This document shows, in pieces, positions 24,827 to 35,129 of a stretch of 64,000 nt of DNA. Each line of letters starts with the position of its first letter. Positions within the stretch are counted from its first letter, which is position 1. Origin of the DNA: Streptomyces sp. SCSIO 30461 (lineage in GTDB: Bacteria; Actinomycetota; Actinomycetes; Streptomycetales; Streptomycetaceae); contig NZ_CP146101.1 of the NCBI RefSeq assembly GCF_037023745.1, forward strand, positions 3,278,001-3,342,000, in the 5' to 3' direction. The notes beneath the pieces are model-generated. The model was not told the DNA's origin and searched no databases. It worked only from the letters and a program-made list of their open reading frames with translations. The translations under genes were made by a program, and so were the position numbers.

Positions 24827-27800
24827 ATGATGGAATCTCGCGATCTCCCTTTCATATCCGTCGCACACCGGTTCCCGGACCGCCCAGCCCTACGGCTCGG
24901 TTCCCGGACCGTCGCCTACCGGGAGCTGGACGAGCTGAGCGGAGCCCTCGCCGCCCGGATCGCCCCCGGACGGACGGTGGCCGTCACCGGCCGGGACCGG
25001 CTCGACCACGTGGTCGGTCTGCTCGCCGCCCTGCGCGCCGGTGCCACCTACCTGCCACTTGAGCGGGAGGCACCCGAGGAGCGCAACCGCTGGATCCGCG
25101 AGAACGCCGGAGCGACCCTCTCCTACACCGACGGCGAACTGCTCGCGTCAGATGAGCCGACGGCCGTCCGGGACCCCGCCGGACCCGTGAACGGACCGGA
25201 CCCGGGCAGCTGTGCCCGTGACTCCGCTGCGGGCTACCTGATCTACACCTCCGGCACCACCGGTCGCCCCAAGGGCGTCCATGTGCCGCTCGCCGTGCTG
25301 GCCGGCCATCTGGCCGCCGCCGTCGAGCGTTTCGGCCTCACCGAGGACGACGTGGTGCTCCACTTCGCTCGCCCGACCGTGGACGTGGCTCTCGAACAGG
25401 TGCTCACCGCACTCTCGGTCGGCGCCTGCGTCCTCGTCCCCGAGCAGCAACTGCTCGCCCCCGCCGCCCTGCTGGAGCTGCTGGACGTCGAGGGTGTCAC
25501 CGTGGCGAACCTCGCCGCCGGCTACTTCCAGGAGGTGGTGGCCGCGCTGCGCCAGAACAGCCGTCCGCCGGGTGCCCTCCGCCTGATGATCTCCGGCAGC
25601 GACCGGCTCCACCCCGACGCCGCCTCCGGCTGGTGGGCCGCCACCGGTGTGCCGCTGCTCAACGCCTACGGGCCCACCGAGACCGTCGTCACCGCCACCG
25701 TCCACGAACTGGCGCAGCCGACCGCGGGGGAGTACGACTCCGTCCCTATCGGCCGCCCGCTCGGCGACCGCCGGGCCTATGTGCTGGACGACCGGCTGCG
25801 GCCGGTGGCGCCCGGTACGTCCGGCGAGCTGTACATCGGCGGGCCGCTGCTGGCCTCCGGCTACCAGGGCAGTCCGGGATCGACAGCCGCCCGGTTCGTC
25901 GCGGACCCGTTCGTGGCGGAGCCGGGCGCCCGGATGTACCGCACCGGTGACATGGTCCGGCGGTCCGGTATCCGGTCCGATGCGCATACGGGTAGCGATG
26001 CGCACACCGGTACCGATGCGGGAACCGATGCCGGTGATGAACGCGCGCTGGAGTTCATCGGCCGCGTGGACCACCAGGTGAAGGTCCGAGGATTCCGCGT
26101 CGAGCCCGGCGAGATCGAGCAGGTGCTCGCCGCGCACCCGGACATCGCCGCAGCGGTCGTCGTGGCGCACGAGGGCCGACTCGCCGCGTACACGACCGGC
26201 AGCGCATCCGATCCCGCCGCGCTGCGCGCCTACCTGTCCGAGCGGCTGCCCGAGCACATGGTCCCGGCGACCGTGACCCCGCTGGACGCCTTCCCGCTGA
26301 CTGCCGGGGGCAAGGTGGACCGCGCGGCGCTTCCCGAGCCCCAGGCCCCGCCTGCCGCCCCGGTCGTGGGCCGGCGCCCGCCGCGCACCCCCGCCGAGCA
26401 GTTGATCGCCGCCGTCTGGGCCGACGTGCTCGGAGTGACCGAAGTCAGCGCCGATGACAACTTCTTCCATCTGGGCGGGGATTCGCTCACCGCAGTGCGT
26501 GTCGTCGGGCGGGTCTTCGACGCCTTCGGCATGATCTCGCCGTACACCATCTTCGACGCCCCGACCCTCGCCGAGTTCGCCGCCGCGGTGACCGCGGCAT
26601 CGGACGGCGGCGAACGCCAGGAGCTGACCCGGACGGGCGCCACCGAGGCGCCGCTCGCGCACTTCCAGCGCGGTCTCTGGTTCCTCGACCAGTGGAATCC
26701 GGGCGCGCCGACCTACAACGTGCCCTGGGTGTTCCGCTTCGCCGGACCGGTCGACCCGGAGCTGCTCCGCCGGTCCCTGGCGGGCGTGATCGACCGCCAC
26801 GAAGCACTGCGCACGACCTTCGAACTGGGCGAAGACGGCCCCCGGCAGGTGGTCCACGCTTCGGTGGAACTGCCGTTCACCGTCGTGGAGACCGATGCCG
26901 ACGCCGTGGACGGCCTGCTCTCCGAGGCCGCGCTGGTGCCGTTCGACCTGGAGACCGGCCCGCTGGTCCGCGCCTGTCTCTATCGCACCGGCGACACATC
27001 CACCCTGCTGCTGCTCTGCCACCACATCGTCTGGGACGAGGGTTCGCTACCGGTCCTGGAAGCCGAAGTGGCCGCCCTGTACGAGTCCCTGTCCACCGGC
27101 TGTCCCGCCGGATTGCCCGAACTCCCTGTACAGTACGCCGACTACAGCAGCTGGCAGCAGCACGACGGAACCGCCGAACGGCAGCTTGACTACTGGCGCG
27201 AGCAGTTGTGCGAGGCGCCGACGGAGCCCGTGCTCCCCGCCGACCGGCCCCGTCCCGAAGCGCAGGCCTTCCGAGGCGCCTTCCACCGCTTCGCGATGCC
27301 GCGCGCGGTCGCCGAAGCCGTCCGGGCACTAGCCCGCAGCGAGGACGCGACACCGTACATGGTGCTGCTCGCCGGACTCGCGCTCACCCTGCACCGCCGC
27401 ACCGGTCGGCGCGACATGGTGCTCGGTTCCCCGGTGAGCGTCCGCGGAAGAGCCGAACTCGACGCACTGATCGGCTACTTCGTCAACCTGCTGCCCCTGC
27501 GGGTACGACTGGACGAGGGCATGGACTTCCGTGAGCTGGTCCGGCACGTCCGCGAGGTGGCGATCGGCGGGTACCGCCACCAGGAGGCGCCGTTCGACGC
27601 CATCGCGGGCGCCGTGATGGAGCAGCGTCCCGACGACCGCACCGATGACCGCAACCCGCTCTGCCAGGTGCTGCTGGAGCTGCACCCCTTGGACACCCGC
27701 CCGCTGGCCATCGGCGGCACCGAGGTCACCCGCGAGCTGCACTCCAACCCGGTCTCCCGCTTCGACTTGTCGATCTCCGTCGACGACCGGGGCACCGACT

Positions 27801-29644
27801 TCACCGGCCGCTTCGAATACGACTCCGACCTGTTCGACCCCGCCACCATGGCCGCGCTGTGCGAAGCCTGGCTCGGCACCCTTGCCGCCGCTGTCGAAAC
27901 GCCCGTGCACACGCTGTTCGAGGACCGGGCGGCCCGGCAGCCGCACGCAGTCGCCCTGGTCTCCGGTGCGGAGAGCCTCGACTACGGCACGCTGAACGAG
28001 CGCGCCAACCGTCTCGCCCACCACCTCGGTGGCGGCCTGGGCATCGGTCGCGGCGACACCGTCGCCATCCTGGTCGAGCGCGGACCCGACCTGGTCGTCG
28101 CCCTGCTCGCGGCGCTGAAGACCGGCGCCGGCTACACCCTGCTCGACCCGGACTTCCCGGCCGAACGCCTGGCCGGTGCCTGTGCGGACAGCGGCGCCGC
28201 CCTGCTGGTCACCCACCGGGACGCGAGCCCGCCGTTCCCGGTCGCCCACCACCTCGACCTGGACGCCGAAGCCGCAGCCGTCGAAGCCTGCCCCGGCCAT
28301 GACCCCGGTCTGACGGTCACCGGTGCCGACCTCGCCTGCGTGATGTTCACCTCCGGCTCCACCGGCCGCCCCAAGGGCGTGGCCGTCCCGCACCGCGCCC
28401 TCACCACCACGTACCTGGGCCAGGACTACGCCCGCTTCGGCCCCGACGAGGTGTGGCTCCAGTGCTCCCCGGTCTCCTGGGACGCCTTCGCCCTGGAGCT
28501 GTACGGGGCACTCGCCTTTGGCGGGATGTGCGTGCTCCAGCCCGGCCAGCGGCCCGAACCGCAGGCGGTCAGCGAACTCACCCGTCGGCACGGCGTCACC
28601 CAACTCCAGCTCTCCGCGAGCCTGTTCAACTTCCTTCTGGAAGAGTTCCCGGAGACCTACGACGACCTCAGGGTGGCGTTCACCGCTGGTGAGCGAGCCT
28701 CCGTCACCCATGTCGGCAAGGCACTCGAACAGTGGCCCGACCTGGCCGTCGCCAACGGCTACGGCCCGGTCGAAAGCCTCGGCTTCACCACCTGCCACCG
28801 TGCCACCGGGGAGGACGCTTCCGGTGCCGCCATCCCGATCGGGCACCCGCTGCACGGCAAGGCGATCCACGTACTCGACGAGCGGCTGCGCCCCGTCCCT
28901 GACGGCACCACCGGTGAGCTGTACGCGTCCGGTGGCGGTCTCGCCCTCGGGTACGTCGGCCGACCCGGGCTGACCGCGGAGCGGTTCGTCGCCTCCCCGT
29001 TCGGTGCGCCGGGCGAGCGGCTCTACCGCACCGGCGACCTCGGCCACCGCACTGCGGACGGGGTGCTGGACATCACCGGCCGGATCGACGACCAGATGAA
29101 GATCCGCGGTTTCCGGGTCGAGCCCGGGGAGATCGAGGACGCGCTCACCCGCCACCCGTCCGTACGGGAGGCCGTCGTCACCATCCACGAGCCCACCCCG
29201 GGAGACCGCAGGCTCGCCGCATACGTGACCGCGACCGCCGGAGCGCCGGTGCCGGTCCAGGACGCGCTGCTCGACCATCTGGCGCGGCTCCTGCCCGAGC
29301 ACATGGTGCCCGCCACCTGTGACGTACTGGACGCGCTGCCGCTCAACTCCAACGGCAAGGCCGACCGCAGGGCCCTGCCCGCCCCCGCCGAGCGCCCGGA
29401 GGCGGCCCCGGCCGACGTCCTGACCCCGGAGCAGCGACTGGTGGCCGAAGCCGTCCGGGCTGTGCTGAAACTGACCGACGCGCTCGGTCCCGACGCCGAC
29501 TTCTTCCGGGTCGGCGGCGACTCGCTGGCCGCCGTGCGGGTCGCCATGCGGCTCTCCCGGGAGACCGGCACCCGGGTCCCACCGCAGGCGGTGTTCCGCG
29601 GCCGGACGATCGGCGCCATCGCCGAACGTCTGGCCGCGCGATGA
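24827..29644 (+). CDS. NRPS protein 1: A-T-C-A-T (loading module plus one elongation module)
   Basis: 1,605 residues from ATG 24827. Order: A1 (1-500; LIYTSGTTGRPKG, NAYGPTE, YRTGD), T1 (phosphopantetheine Ser 553 in LGGDSL), C (605-1020), A2 (1025-1520; [17 protein letters not shown]), T2 (Ser 1566). It starts with A, not C, so it is a loading module for an unacylated amino acid. My hand-read ten-residue codes are DVENMSAVTK (A1) and DALQFAGGFK (A2); neither is a code I can assign. The C-domain motif is HHIVWDE, so the Gly of HHxxxDG is replaced by Glu while the catalytic second His and the Asp remain. A1 carries a low-complexity insert (SDAHTG / TDAGTDAG) between the YRTGD and A8 motifs. 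Served by promoter P2. Confidence 0.93.
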   Translation: MMESRDLPFISVAHRFPDRPALRLGSRTVAYRELDELSGALAARIAPGRTVAVTGRDRLDHVVGLLAALRAGATYLPLEREAPEERNRWIRENAGATLSYTDGELLASDEPTAVRDPAGPVNGPDPGSCARDSAAGYLIYTSGTTGRPKGVHVPLAVLAGHLAAAVERFGLTEDDVVLHFARPTVDVALEQVLTALSVGACVLVPEQQLLAPAALLELLDVEGVTVANLAAGYFQEVVAALRQNSRPPGALRLMISGSDRLHPDAASGWWAATGVPLLNAYGPTETVVTATVHELAQPTAGEYDSVPIGRPLGDRRAYVLDDRLRPVAPGTSGELYIGGPLLASGYQGSPGSTAARFVADPFVAEPGARMYRTGDMVRRSGIRSDAHTGSDAHTGTDAGTDAGDERALEFIGRVDHQVKVRGFRVEPGEIEQVLAAHPDIAAAVVVAHEGRLAAYTTGSASDPAALRAYLSERLPEHMVPATVTPLDAFPLTAGGKVDRAALPEPQAPPAAPVVGRRPPRTPAEQLIAAVWADVLGVTEVSADDNFFHLGGDSLTAVRVVGRVFDAFGMISPYTIFDAPTLAEFAAAVTAASDGGERQELTRTGATEAPLAHFQRGLWFLDQWNPGAPTYNVPWVFRFAGPVDPELLRRSLAGVIDRHEALRTTFELGEDGPRQVVHASVELPFTVVETDADAVDGLLSEAALVPFDLETGPLVRACLYRTGDTSTLLLLCHHIVWDEGSLPVLEAEVAALYESLSTGCPAGLPELPVQYADYSSWQQHDGTAERQLDYWREQLCEAPTEPVLPADRPRPEAQAFRGAFHRFAMPRAVAEAVRALARSEDATPYMVLLAGLALTLHRRTGRRDMVLGSPVSVRGRAELDALIGYFVNLLPLRVRLDEGMDFRELVRHVREVAIGGYRHQEAPFDAIAGAVMEQRPDDRTDDRNPLCQVLLELHPLDTRPLAIGGTEVTRELHSNPVSRFDLSISVDDRGTDFTGRFEYDSDLFDPATMAALCEAWLGTLAAAVETPVHTLFEDRAARQPHAVALVSGAESLDYGTLNERANRLAHHLGGGLGIGRGDTVAILVERGPDLVVALLAALKTGAGYTLLDPDFPAERLAGACADSGAALLVTHRDASPPFPVAHHLDLDAEAAAVEACPGHDPGLTVTGADLACVMFTSGSTGRPKGVAVPHRALTTTYLGQDYARFGPDEVWLQCSPVSWDAFALELYGALAFGGMCVLQPGQRPEPQAVSELTRRHGVTQLQLSASLFNFLLEEFPETYDDLRVAFTAGERASVTHVGKALEQWPDLAVANGYGPVESLGFTTCHRATGEDASGAAIPIGHPLHGKAIHVLDERLRPVPDGTTGELYASGGGLALGYVGRPGLTAERFVASPFGAPGERLYRTGDLGHRTADGVLDITGRIDDQMKIRGFRVEPGEIEDALTRHPSVREAVVTIHEPTPGDRRLAAYVTATAGAPVPVQDALLDHLARLLPEHMVPATCDVLDALPLNSNGKADRRALPAPAERPEAAPADVLTPEQRLVAEAVRAVLKLTDALGPDADFFRVGGDSLAAVRVAMRLSRETGTRVPPQAVFRGRTIGAIAERLAAR

Positions 29645-29714
29645 AGCCGCCTCCGGTGCAGCCGCAAGCCCGTCCGACCGTCAGCCGACCCACCCGACCG
29701 AAGGGAACAAGGCC

Positions 29715-32700
29715 GTGAGCCCATCCGCCGACCTGCCTGCCGCGCCGCCGACCACCACCCAGGCCTCCCCTTCGGGCGAACTGCCCGACGGGCCGTCGGC
29801 CGGCATGCCGACAGCGCCTGCGGCCGCTCCCCCCGTCGCCCTGTCGGCCGCCCCGGTCGCTGCCGCCGCCCGGTCCGTCGACCCGGAGACCTCGGCGTCC
29901 GACGAACCGGGCACGGCCCGCACCGCGCCGGTCTCAGGCCTCCAGCGCGGCCTGTGGTTCCTCGACCGCTGGAATCCGCAGACCGCCACCTACACCACCC
30001 CCTGGACGTACGACATCACCGGCCCGCTCGATCTCACGCTGCTCCGGCGGGCACTGGACGGCGTGGCCGCGCGGCACGAGACGCTGCGCACCACCTTCGC
30101 CCTGTACCCCGACGGCCCCCGCCAGCGTGTCCACGCCGGACTCACCGTGCCACTCGCCGTCACCGACCTCCGCGGGCTGCCCGAGACCCGACGGGACGAC
30201 CGCCTGGAGCAGTTGATCGCCGAACGGTCCGCTGAACCGTTCGACCTCGGTACGGGACCGCTGCTGCGCGCCGAGGCGTTCCGGCTCGCGGACGAGCGCA
30301 CCACGTTGCTGTTCGTGGTCCACCACATCATCTGGGACGGCTGGTCGGCCGAGCTCTTCGACACCGAACTCGGCGAGATGTACGCCGCGTTGAGTGAGCA
30401 GCGCGCACCCGTCCTGGAACCGTTGCGGACCCAGTACGCCGACTGGGCGCAGGAGGAGCAGCACACCTCCTACGAGGAGCACCTGGCCCACTGGAAGCAG
30501 AGCCTCGACGGAGCCCCGACCCTGCTGGAACTGCCCGGCGACCGGCCGCGGCCCGCCGAGCGCAGCCAGGCCGGCGCCACGGAGCCGTTCGACCTCGCCC
30601 CTGGCGCGGCGGCCCGGGTCAGGGTGCTCGCCGAGGCGGAGGGTGTCACGCCCTTCACCGTTCAACTCGGCGCCTTCGCGCTGCTGATGGGCCGCTGGAC
30701 CGGAGCCGACGATCTGCTCGTCGGTGCCCCGGTCACCACTCGCGGCCGCCCGGAACTCGCCGATCTGCTCGGCTACTTCGTCAATCTGCTGCCGATACGC
30801 GTACGGCTCGCCCCGGGCGCCACCTTCCGCGCGTTGCTCGCCGACATCCAGGACAGCGCCTTCGACGCATTCGGCTATCTGGACGTCCCCTTCGACCAGT
30901 TGGTCGACATGCTCGGCACCACCCGTACCCCGCAGCACCCGCCCCTGGTCCAGGTCGTGTTCGGTGCCCACACCGAGGACCGGGCGCCGCTCGCGCTCGG
31001 CGACGCCACCGCCGTGCGCACCGTCCGCTCCAACGGCACCAGCAAGTTCGATCTCACCTGGTCCGTCTTCGAAGGCAGCGGCGGCGGTGAGCTGCGCGGC
31101 GAGGCCGAATACAGCAGCGATCTGTTCGACCCCGGCACCGTGCGCCGGCTCGCCGCCGAATACGCCGCCCTGCTGGACGCCGCCCTCGCCGACCCGGACG
31201 CCACGGTGCTCCGACTCACCTCCGCCGGACCGCCGCACCGCCCTGCCCGGCTCGCTCCGGGCGACTGCCTGCACCACCTCTTCGAACGTGCCGCCGACGT
31301 GTACCCCGAGCGGCCCGCCGTGAGCGACCACGACGGCACCCTCGACTATGCCGAACTCGACAGCCGTGCGAACCGGTTGGCACACACCCTGCTCGCCTGC
31401 GGGGTGCGCCCCGGAGACCGGGTCGGCCTGCTGCTCGAGCGCACCGCCGCCGTGCCGGTCGCCATCCTGGCCGTGCTCAAGACCGGCGCCGCCTATGTGC
31501 CGGTCGACCTCGCCGCACCGGCCGACCGGGCCGCCCTGGTCTTCGGCGACACCGCCGTCAGCCTGGTCATCACCGACCGGCCCGAGCGCGCCCCGGACGG
31601 GCCCTGGGGAACCCTCGACCTCACTGCCCGGGCAGGGGAGATCGCCGCCCAGTCGCCCAACCGGCCCTCCCGCACCGGGCGCCCCGGTGATATCGCCTAC
31701 CTCATCTTCACCTCAGGCTCCACCGGCCGCCCCAAGGGCGTCGCCGTCGCCCACGAACACGTCAGCCGTCTGCTCGACTCGGGCCGGGACCACTTCGGCT
31801 TCGGCCCGGACACGGTCTGGACCCTGTTCCACAGCTACGCCTTCGACTGGACGGTGTGGGAGCTCTGGGGCGCCCTGCTGCACGGGTCCCGCCTGGTCGT
31901 CGTGCCCCACCTCACAAGCCGCTCGCCCGACGAGTTCGCCGGTCTGCTCGAAGCGGAGCGGGTCACCCACCTCTGCCTCACCCCATCCGCGCTACGGCAG
32001 CTCGAACCCGCGCTGCGCCGTCATCCGCGTGCCCTGCCCGAGCTTCGGTGGATCATGCTCGGCGGCGAGGCGCTCGACCCGGGTGTGGTGCAGCGCTGGC
32101 ATGAACTCGCCCCGCTGCCGCCGGCGCGGCTCTGCAACCTCTACGGCATCACCGAGACCACTGTCCACGTCACCGTCCACGATGTCGCCGCGGGCGGGGC
32201 GGGCTTCGAACGCAGCCTGGTCGGCGGACCCATGCCGCACCTCACCGCGCTCGTCCTTGACGACTGGCTGCGCCCCTGCCCGCCCGGTGTCCCCGGCGAG
32301 TTGTACATCGGCGGCGGCAGCCTCGCACACGGCTACTGGGACCGCCCCGGTCTCACGGCGGGCCGGTTCGTCGCCGACCCGTACGGCCCGCCCGGCGCTC
32401 GGCTCTACCGGACCGGTGACGTGGCCAGACGGCTGCCGGACGGCGGTCTCGAGTACGTCGGCCGGGCGGACTTCCAGGTGAAGCTGCGCGGATTCCGGAT
32501 CGAGCTCGGCGAGATCGAGAACGCCGTCGCCGCCCACCCGGAGGTGGACGCATGCGTGGTCACCGTGCACGAGGACCGGCTGGCCGCGTACATCACCGGA
32601 CGCTCGGCCGCCGGGCCGGAGAACCTGCGGGACTTCCTCGGGCGCTCACTGCCCGACTACATGATCCCGGCGAGCTTCACCCCGCTCGACGCGTTGCCGC

Positions 32701-34343
32701 TCACCGTCAACGGCAAGGTGGATCGGTCCGCGCTGCCCGACCCCGACCGAGCCGTACCCACTTCCGGCGGCGGTCATGTCGAGCCGCGCACACCGGAGGA
32801 GGAACTGTTCACCGCGGTCTGGACCGAGGTGCTCGGCGTCGCCGGGATCGGTGTCCATGACGACTTCTTCCAACTCGGCGGGGACTCCATCCGAGCCGTC
32901 CAGCTGGCCGGGGCACTGCACGACCGCGGCTGGCAGGTCACACTGCGGGATGTCTTCAACGCGCCGACCGTCGCCGAACTGCTGCCGCTGTCCCGTCCGG
33001 TGGATGTCCACCCCGGTGCGGACCGGCCGTTCGCGCTGATCGCCGACGAGGACCGGGATGAGCTGCCGCCCGGGATCAGCGACGCCTACCCGATGGTCTC
33101 GATGCAGCTCTCGATGGTCTTCCACATGGAGGTCGCCGGGGGCACCGACAGCTACCACAACGTCAACTCGTATCGGATCACCGGCACTCTCGACACCACC
33201 GCGTTCCGCCGTTCGGTCGGCGACGCAATGGCCCGGCACGCAGTCCTGCGCACCGGCCTCGACCTCTCCGGATACGGCGAACCGCTCCAGCTGGTGCACG
33301 GCACACTGCCCGCCCCGGTCGAGTTCGCGGACCTGCGTACGCTGCCGGTGGATGCGCAGGACGAGCGGATACGCGATGTCTTCGAGAGCCACCGCGACCG
33401 GCCCTTCGACCTCGCCGAACCGCCGTTGTTCCGGATCACCGTGCAGCGGCTGGCCGACGACGCCTTCCAGCTGACCATCTCCGAGCACCACGCCATCCTC
33501 GACGGCTGGAGCTTCACCTCCCTGCTCACCGAGATCCTCGAACGCCACACCGCCATCGCCGCCGATCCGGTCTCCGCCCCCAACCCGCCACTGCGCACCG
33601 CCTTCCGGGACTTCGTCGCCGTGGAGCGAGCCGCCGCCGCCGACCAGGAGTCACTGGCGTACTGGCAACGGCGGCTCGACGGAGCCACCGGGCAGCTCTG
33701 GCCCGGCAGCGAGCACGTCCACGAACTGCCGCGCACGGTCGAACGGGTGCTGCCCGAGGCCCCGGGTCGGCTGCGCGCGGTCGCCGACGCACTCGCCGTC
33801 CCGGTCAAGTCGGTCGCGCTCGCCGCCCATCTGCACGCCCTCGCCCGGATCACCGGGCGCCGCCAGGTCACCACGGGGCTGGCGATGAACGGCCGACTGG
33901 AGCGGTTCGGCGGTACCGAGGTGTACGGCCTGTTCCTGAACACGGTCCCGCTGGTCGCCGAGCCCGACGAGGACCTGATCACCCTGGTACGGCACGTGCA
34001 CCGGGAGGAGCTGGACATGATGCCGCACCGCCGGGTGCCCTTCGCCCGGCTGGCCAGGATGATGGCCGACACCGCGCTCGACAGCCAGTTCGGCTATCTG
34101 CGGTTCCACGCGCTGGGCCGACTCAGCGCGGCCCGGATCGAGGACAGCAGGATCGGCTGTGAGCCCACCCTGCGGCACGAGCCCAACAGCTTCGCCTTCG
34201 GCGCCTCGCTGATCCAGGACCCGGTCTCGCAGCGCGTGCTGCTCGCCGTGGACCACCAGCGCGCGCTGGTGGACGACACCACGGCTGAGGAGTTCATCGA
34301 CGCCTACGAGGACGCGCTGGCGCGACTGGCCGCCGAGGTCTGA
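29715..34343 (+). CDS. NRPS protein 2: C-A-T-C
   Basis: 1,542 residues from GTG 29715 (AAGGGA ribosome site). The first ~70 residues are a Pro/Ala/Ser linker, possibly a docking region. C (72-510, motif HHIIWDG), A (515-1010; [24 protein letters not shown]; code read as DWWCMGLVHK, similar in outline to Thr-type DFWNxGMVHK codes but with Trp and Cys), T (Ser 1058 in LGGDSI), then a second C domain (1100-1542, motif HHAILDG) at the C-terminus with no A domain after it. The terminal C must work with the A-T protein encoded next, so the fourth module is split between two proteins. 70 bp separate it from NRPS protein 1. Confidence 0.93.
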   Translation: MSPSADLPAAPPTTTQASPSGELPDGPSAGMPTAPAAAPPVALSAAPVAAAARSVDPETSASDEPGTARTAPVSGLQRGLWFLDRWNPQTATYTTPWTYDITGPLDLTLLRRALDGVAARHETLRTTFALYPDGPRQRVHAGLTVPLAVTDLRGLPETRRDDRLEQLIAERSAEPFDLGTGPLLRAEAFRLADERTTLLFVVHHIIWDGWSAELFDTELGEMYAALSEQRAPVLEPLRTQYADWAQEEQHTSYEEHLAHWKQSLDGAPTLLELPGDRPRPAERSQAGATEPFDLAPGAAARVRVLAEAEGVTPFTVQLGAFALLMGRWTGADDLLVGAPVTTRGRPELADLLGYFVNLLPIRVRLAPGATFRALLADIQDSAFDAFGYLDVPFDQLVDMLGTTRTPQHPPLVQVVFGAHTEDRAPLALGDATAVRTVRSNGTSKFDLTWSVFEGSGGGELRGEAEYSSDLFDPGTVRRLAAEYAALLDAALADPDATVLRLTSAGPPHRPARLAPGDCLHHLFERAADVYPERPAVSDHDGTLDYAELDSRANRLAHTLLACGVRPGDRVGLLLERTAAVPVAILAVLKTGAAYVPVDLAAPADRAALVFGDTAVSLVITDRPERAPDGPWGTLDLTARAGEIAAQSPNRPSRTGRPGDIAYLIFTSGSTGRPKGVAVAHEHVSRLLDSGRDHFGFGPDTVWTLFHSYAFDWTVWELWGALLHGSRLVVVPHLTSRSPDEFAGLLEAERVTHLCLTPSALRQLEPALRRHPRALPELRWIMLGGEALDPGVVQRWHELAPLPPARLCNLYGITETTVHVTVHDVAAGGAGFERSLVGGPMPHLTALVLDDWLRPCPPGVPGELYIGGGSLAHGYWDRPGLTAGRFVADPYGPPGARLYRTGDVARRLPDGGLEYVGRADFQVKLRGFRIELGEIENAVAAHPEVDACVVTVHEDRLAAYITGRSAAGPENLRDFLGRSLPDYMIPASFTPLDALPLTVNGKVDRSALPDPDRAVPTSGGGHVEPRTPEEELFTAVWTEVLGVAGIGVHDDFFQLGGDSIRAVQLAGALHDRGWQVTLRDVFNAPTVAELLPLSRPVDVHPGADRPFALIADEDRDELPPGISDAYPMVSMQLSMVFHMEVAGGTDSYHNVNSYRITGTLDTTAFRRSVGDAMARHAVLRTGLDLSGYGEPLQLVHGTLPAPVEFADLRTLPVDAQDERIRDVFESHRDRPFDLAEPPLFRITVQRLADDAFQLTISEHHAILDGWSFTSLLTEILERHTAIAADPVSAPNPPLRTAFRDFVAVERAAAADQESLAYWQRRLDGATGQLWPGSEHVHELPRTVERVLPEAPGRLRAVADALAVPVKSVALAAHLHALARITGRRQVTTGLAMNGRLERFGGTEVYGLFLNTVPLVAEPDEDLITLVRHVHREELDMMPHRRVPFARLARMMADTALDSQFGYLRFHALGRLSAARIEDSRIGCEPTLRHEPNSFAFGASLIQDPVSQRVLLAVDHQRALVDDTTAEEFIDAYEDALARLAAEV

Positions 34344-35129
34344 CGTGCCATCGGGCACGTGGCATCGGGCACGTGGCACGTGGCACCGGCGCATTTCGTC
34401 GGTGCCCGACGGACAGGCAGCGCGCCGGAGGGCCGGTTCCTCGACAGCCAGGCACCGGCGGTCCCATACGCCGGCCACGCGCCGGAGGCCCGGTTCCGGC
34501 CGATCCCTCCGACGCGCGCCGAGCCCGGCAGCCCGATCGGGTCCGGGGGACAACAGCCGTCGCCCCGGCACGGCCGGACGCCCACCGCTCGCCCTGGCTG
34601 CTCGTGCTTCCGGCCGAGGCGGGGCCGTTCGGGACCGTACGCCGCTCCCGTCCGATCCACCGTCCGTTTCGCCTCGTGGGCGGTGCCGGAGGGGTGGGTC
34701 TGCCCGTCGCGCCGGCCCTGACGCCTCTGTGCCGCCTGCTCGTTCCACCCGATGCCCCGCCCGCCCGGCGCAGCCACTCGACGCGGGCCACGCGGTGGGC
34801 CCGCTGGTCGAGGCGCTGCCTGCCGGATACCACCGGTCACCCCGGTCGGGCCCCGTAGTCCCCGCCATGTGTTCCCCGCCACGCGGCGCCGCCGGTTCCA
34901 CTCGCCCGACCCGATCACCGAAATCCGCTCACCGGAACCCGCCCATCCAGCACCCCCGCCCATCCGACAGGCCGGTGCAGCCGGCACCGCGGCCGAGGCT
35001 GAGACACGTGTCCGGACCACCGCCCTGGACGGTACAGCCGCAGACACCGGTCACCGTCCCCCTCCGATGCCACAGCCACCCACAGCGAACCGACCATCCA
35101 GACCGCCAAGCACCGAGGAGTGTCCTCGC
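34344..35129. other. 786-bp gap inside the NRPS gene series
   Basis: No gene is supported. It opens with tandem repeats of a GGGCACGTGGCA-type unit (34353-34386). The rest is Arg/Pro-codon-rich sequence without a ribosome site or homology in any frame, up to the ATG at 35130. Such a long gap is unusual between the two halves of a split module. Confidence 0.5.

Noticed and set aside
24827..26330. Assigning ornithine or hydroxyornithine to the first A domain (code DVEN...)
   Set aside because: Only partial resemblance to DMENLGLINK-type codes and several positions disagree; left unassigned.
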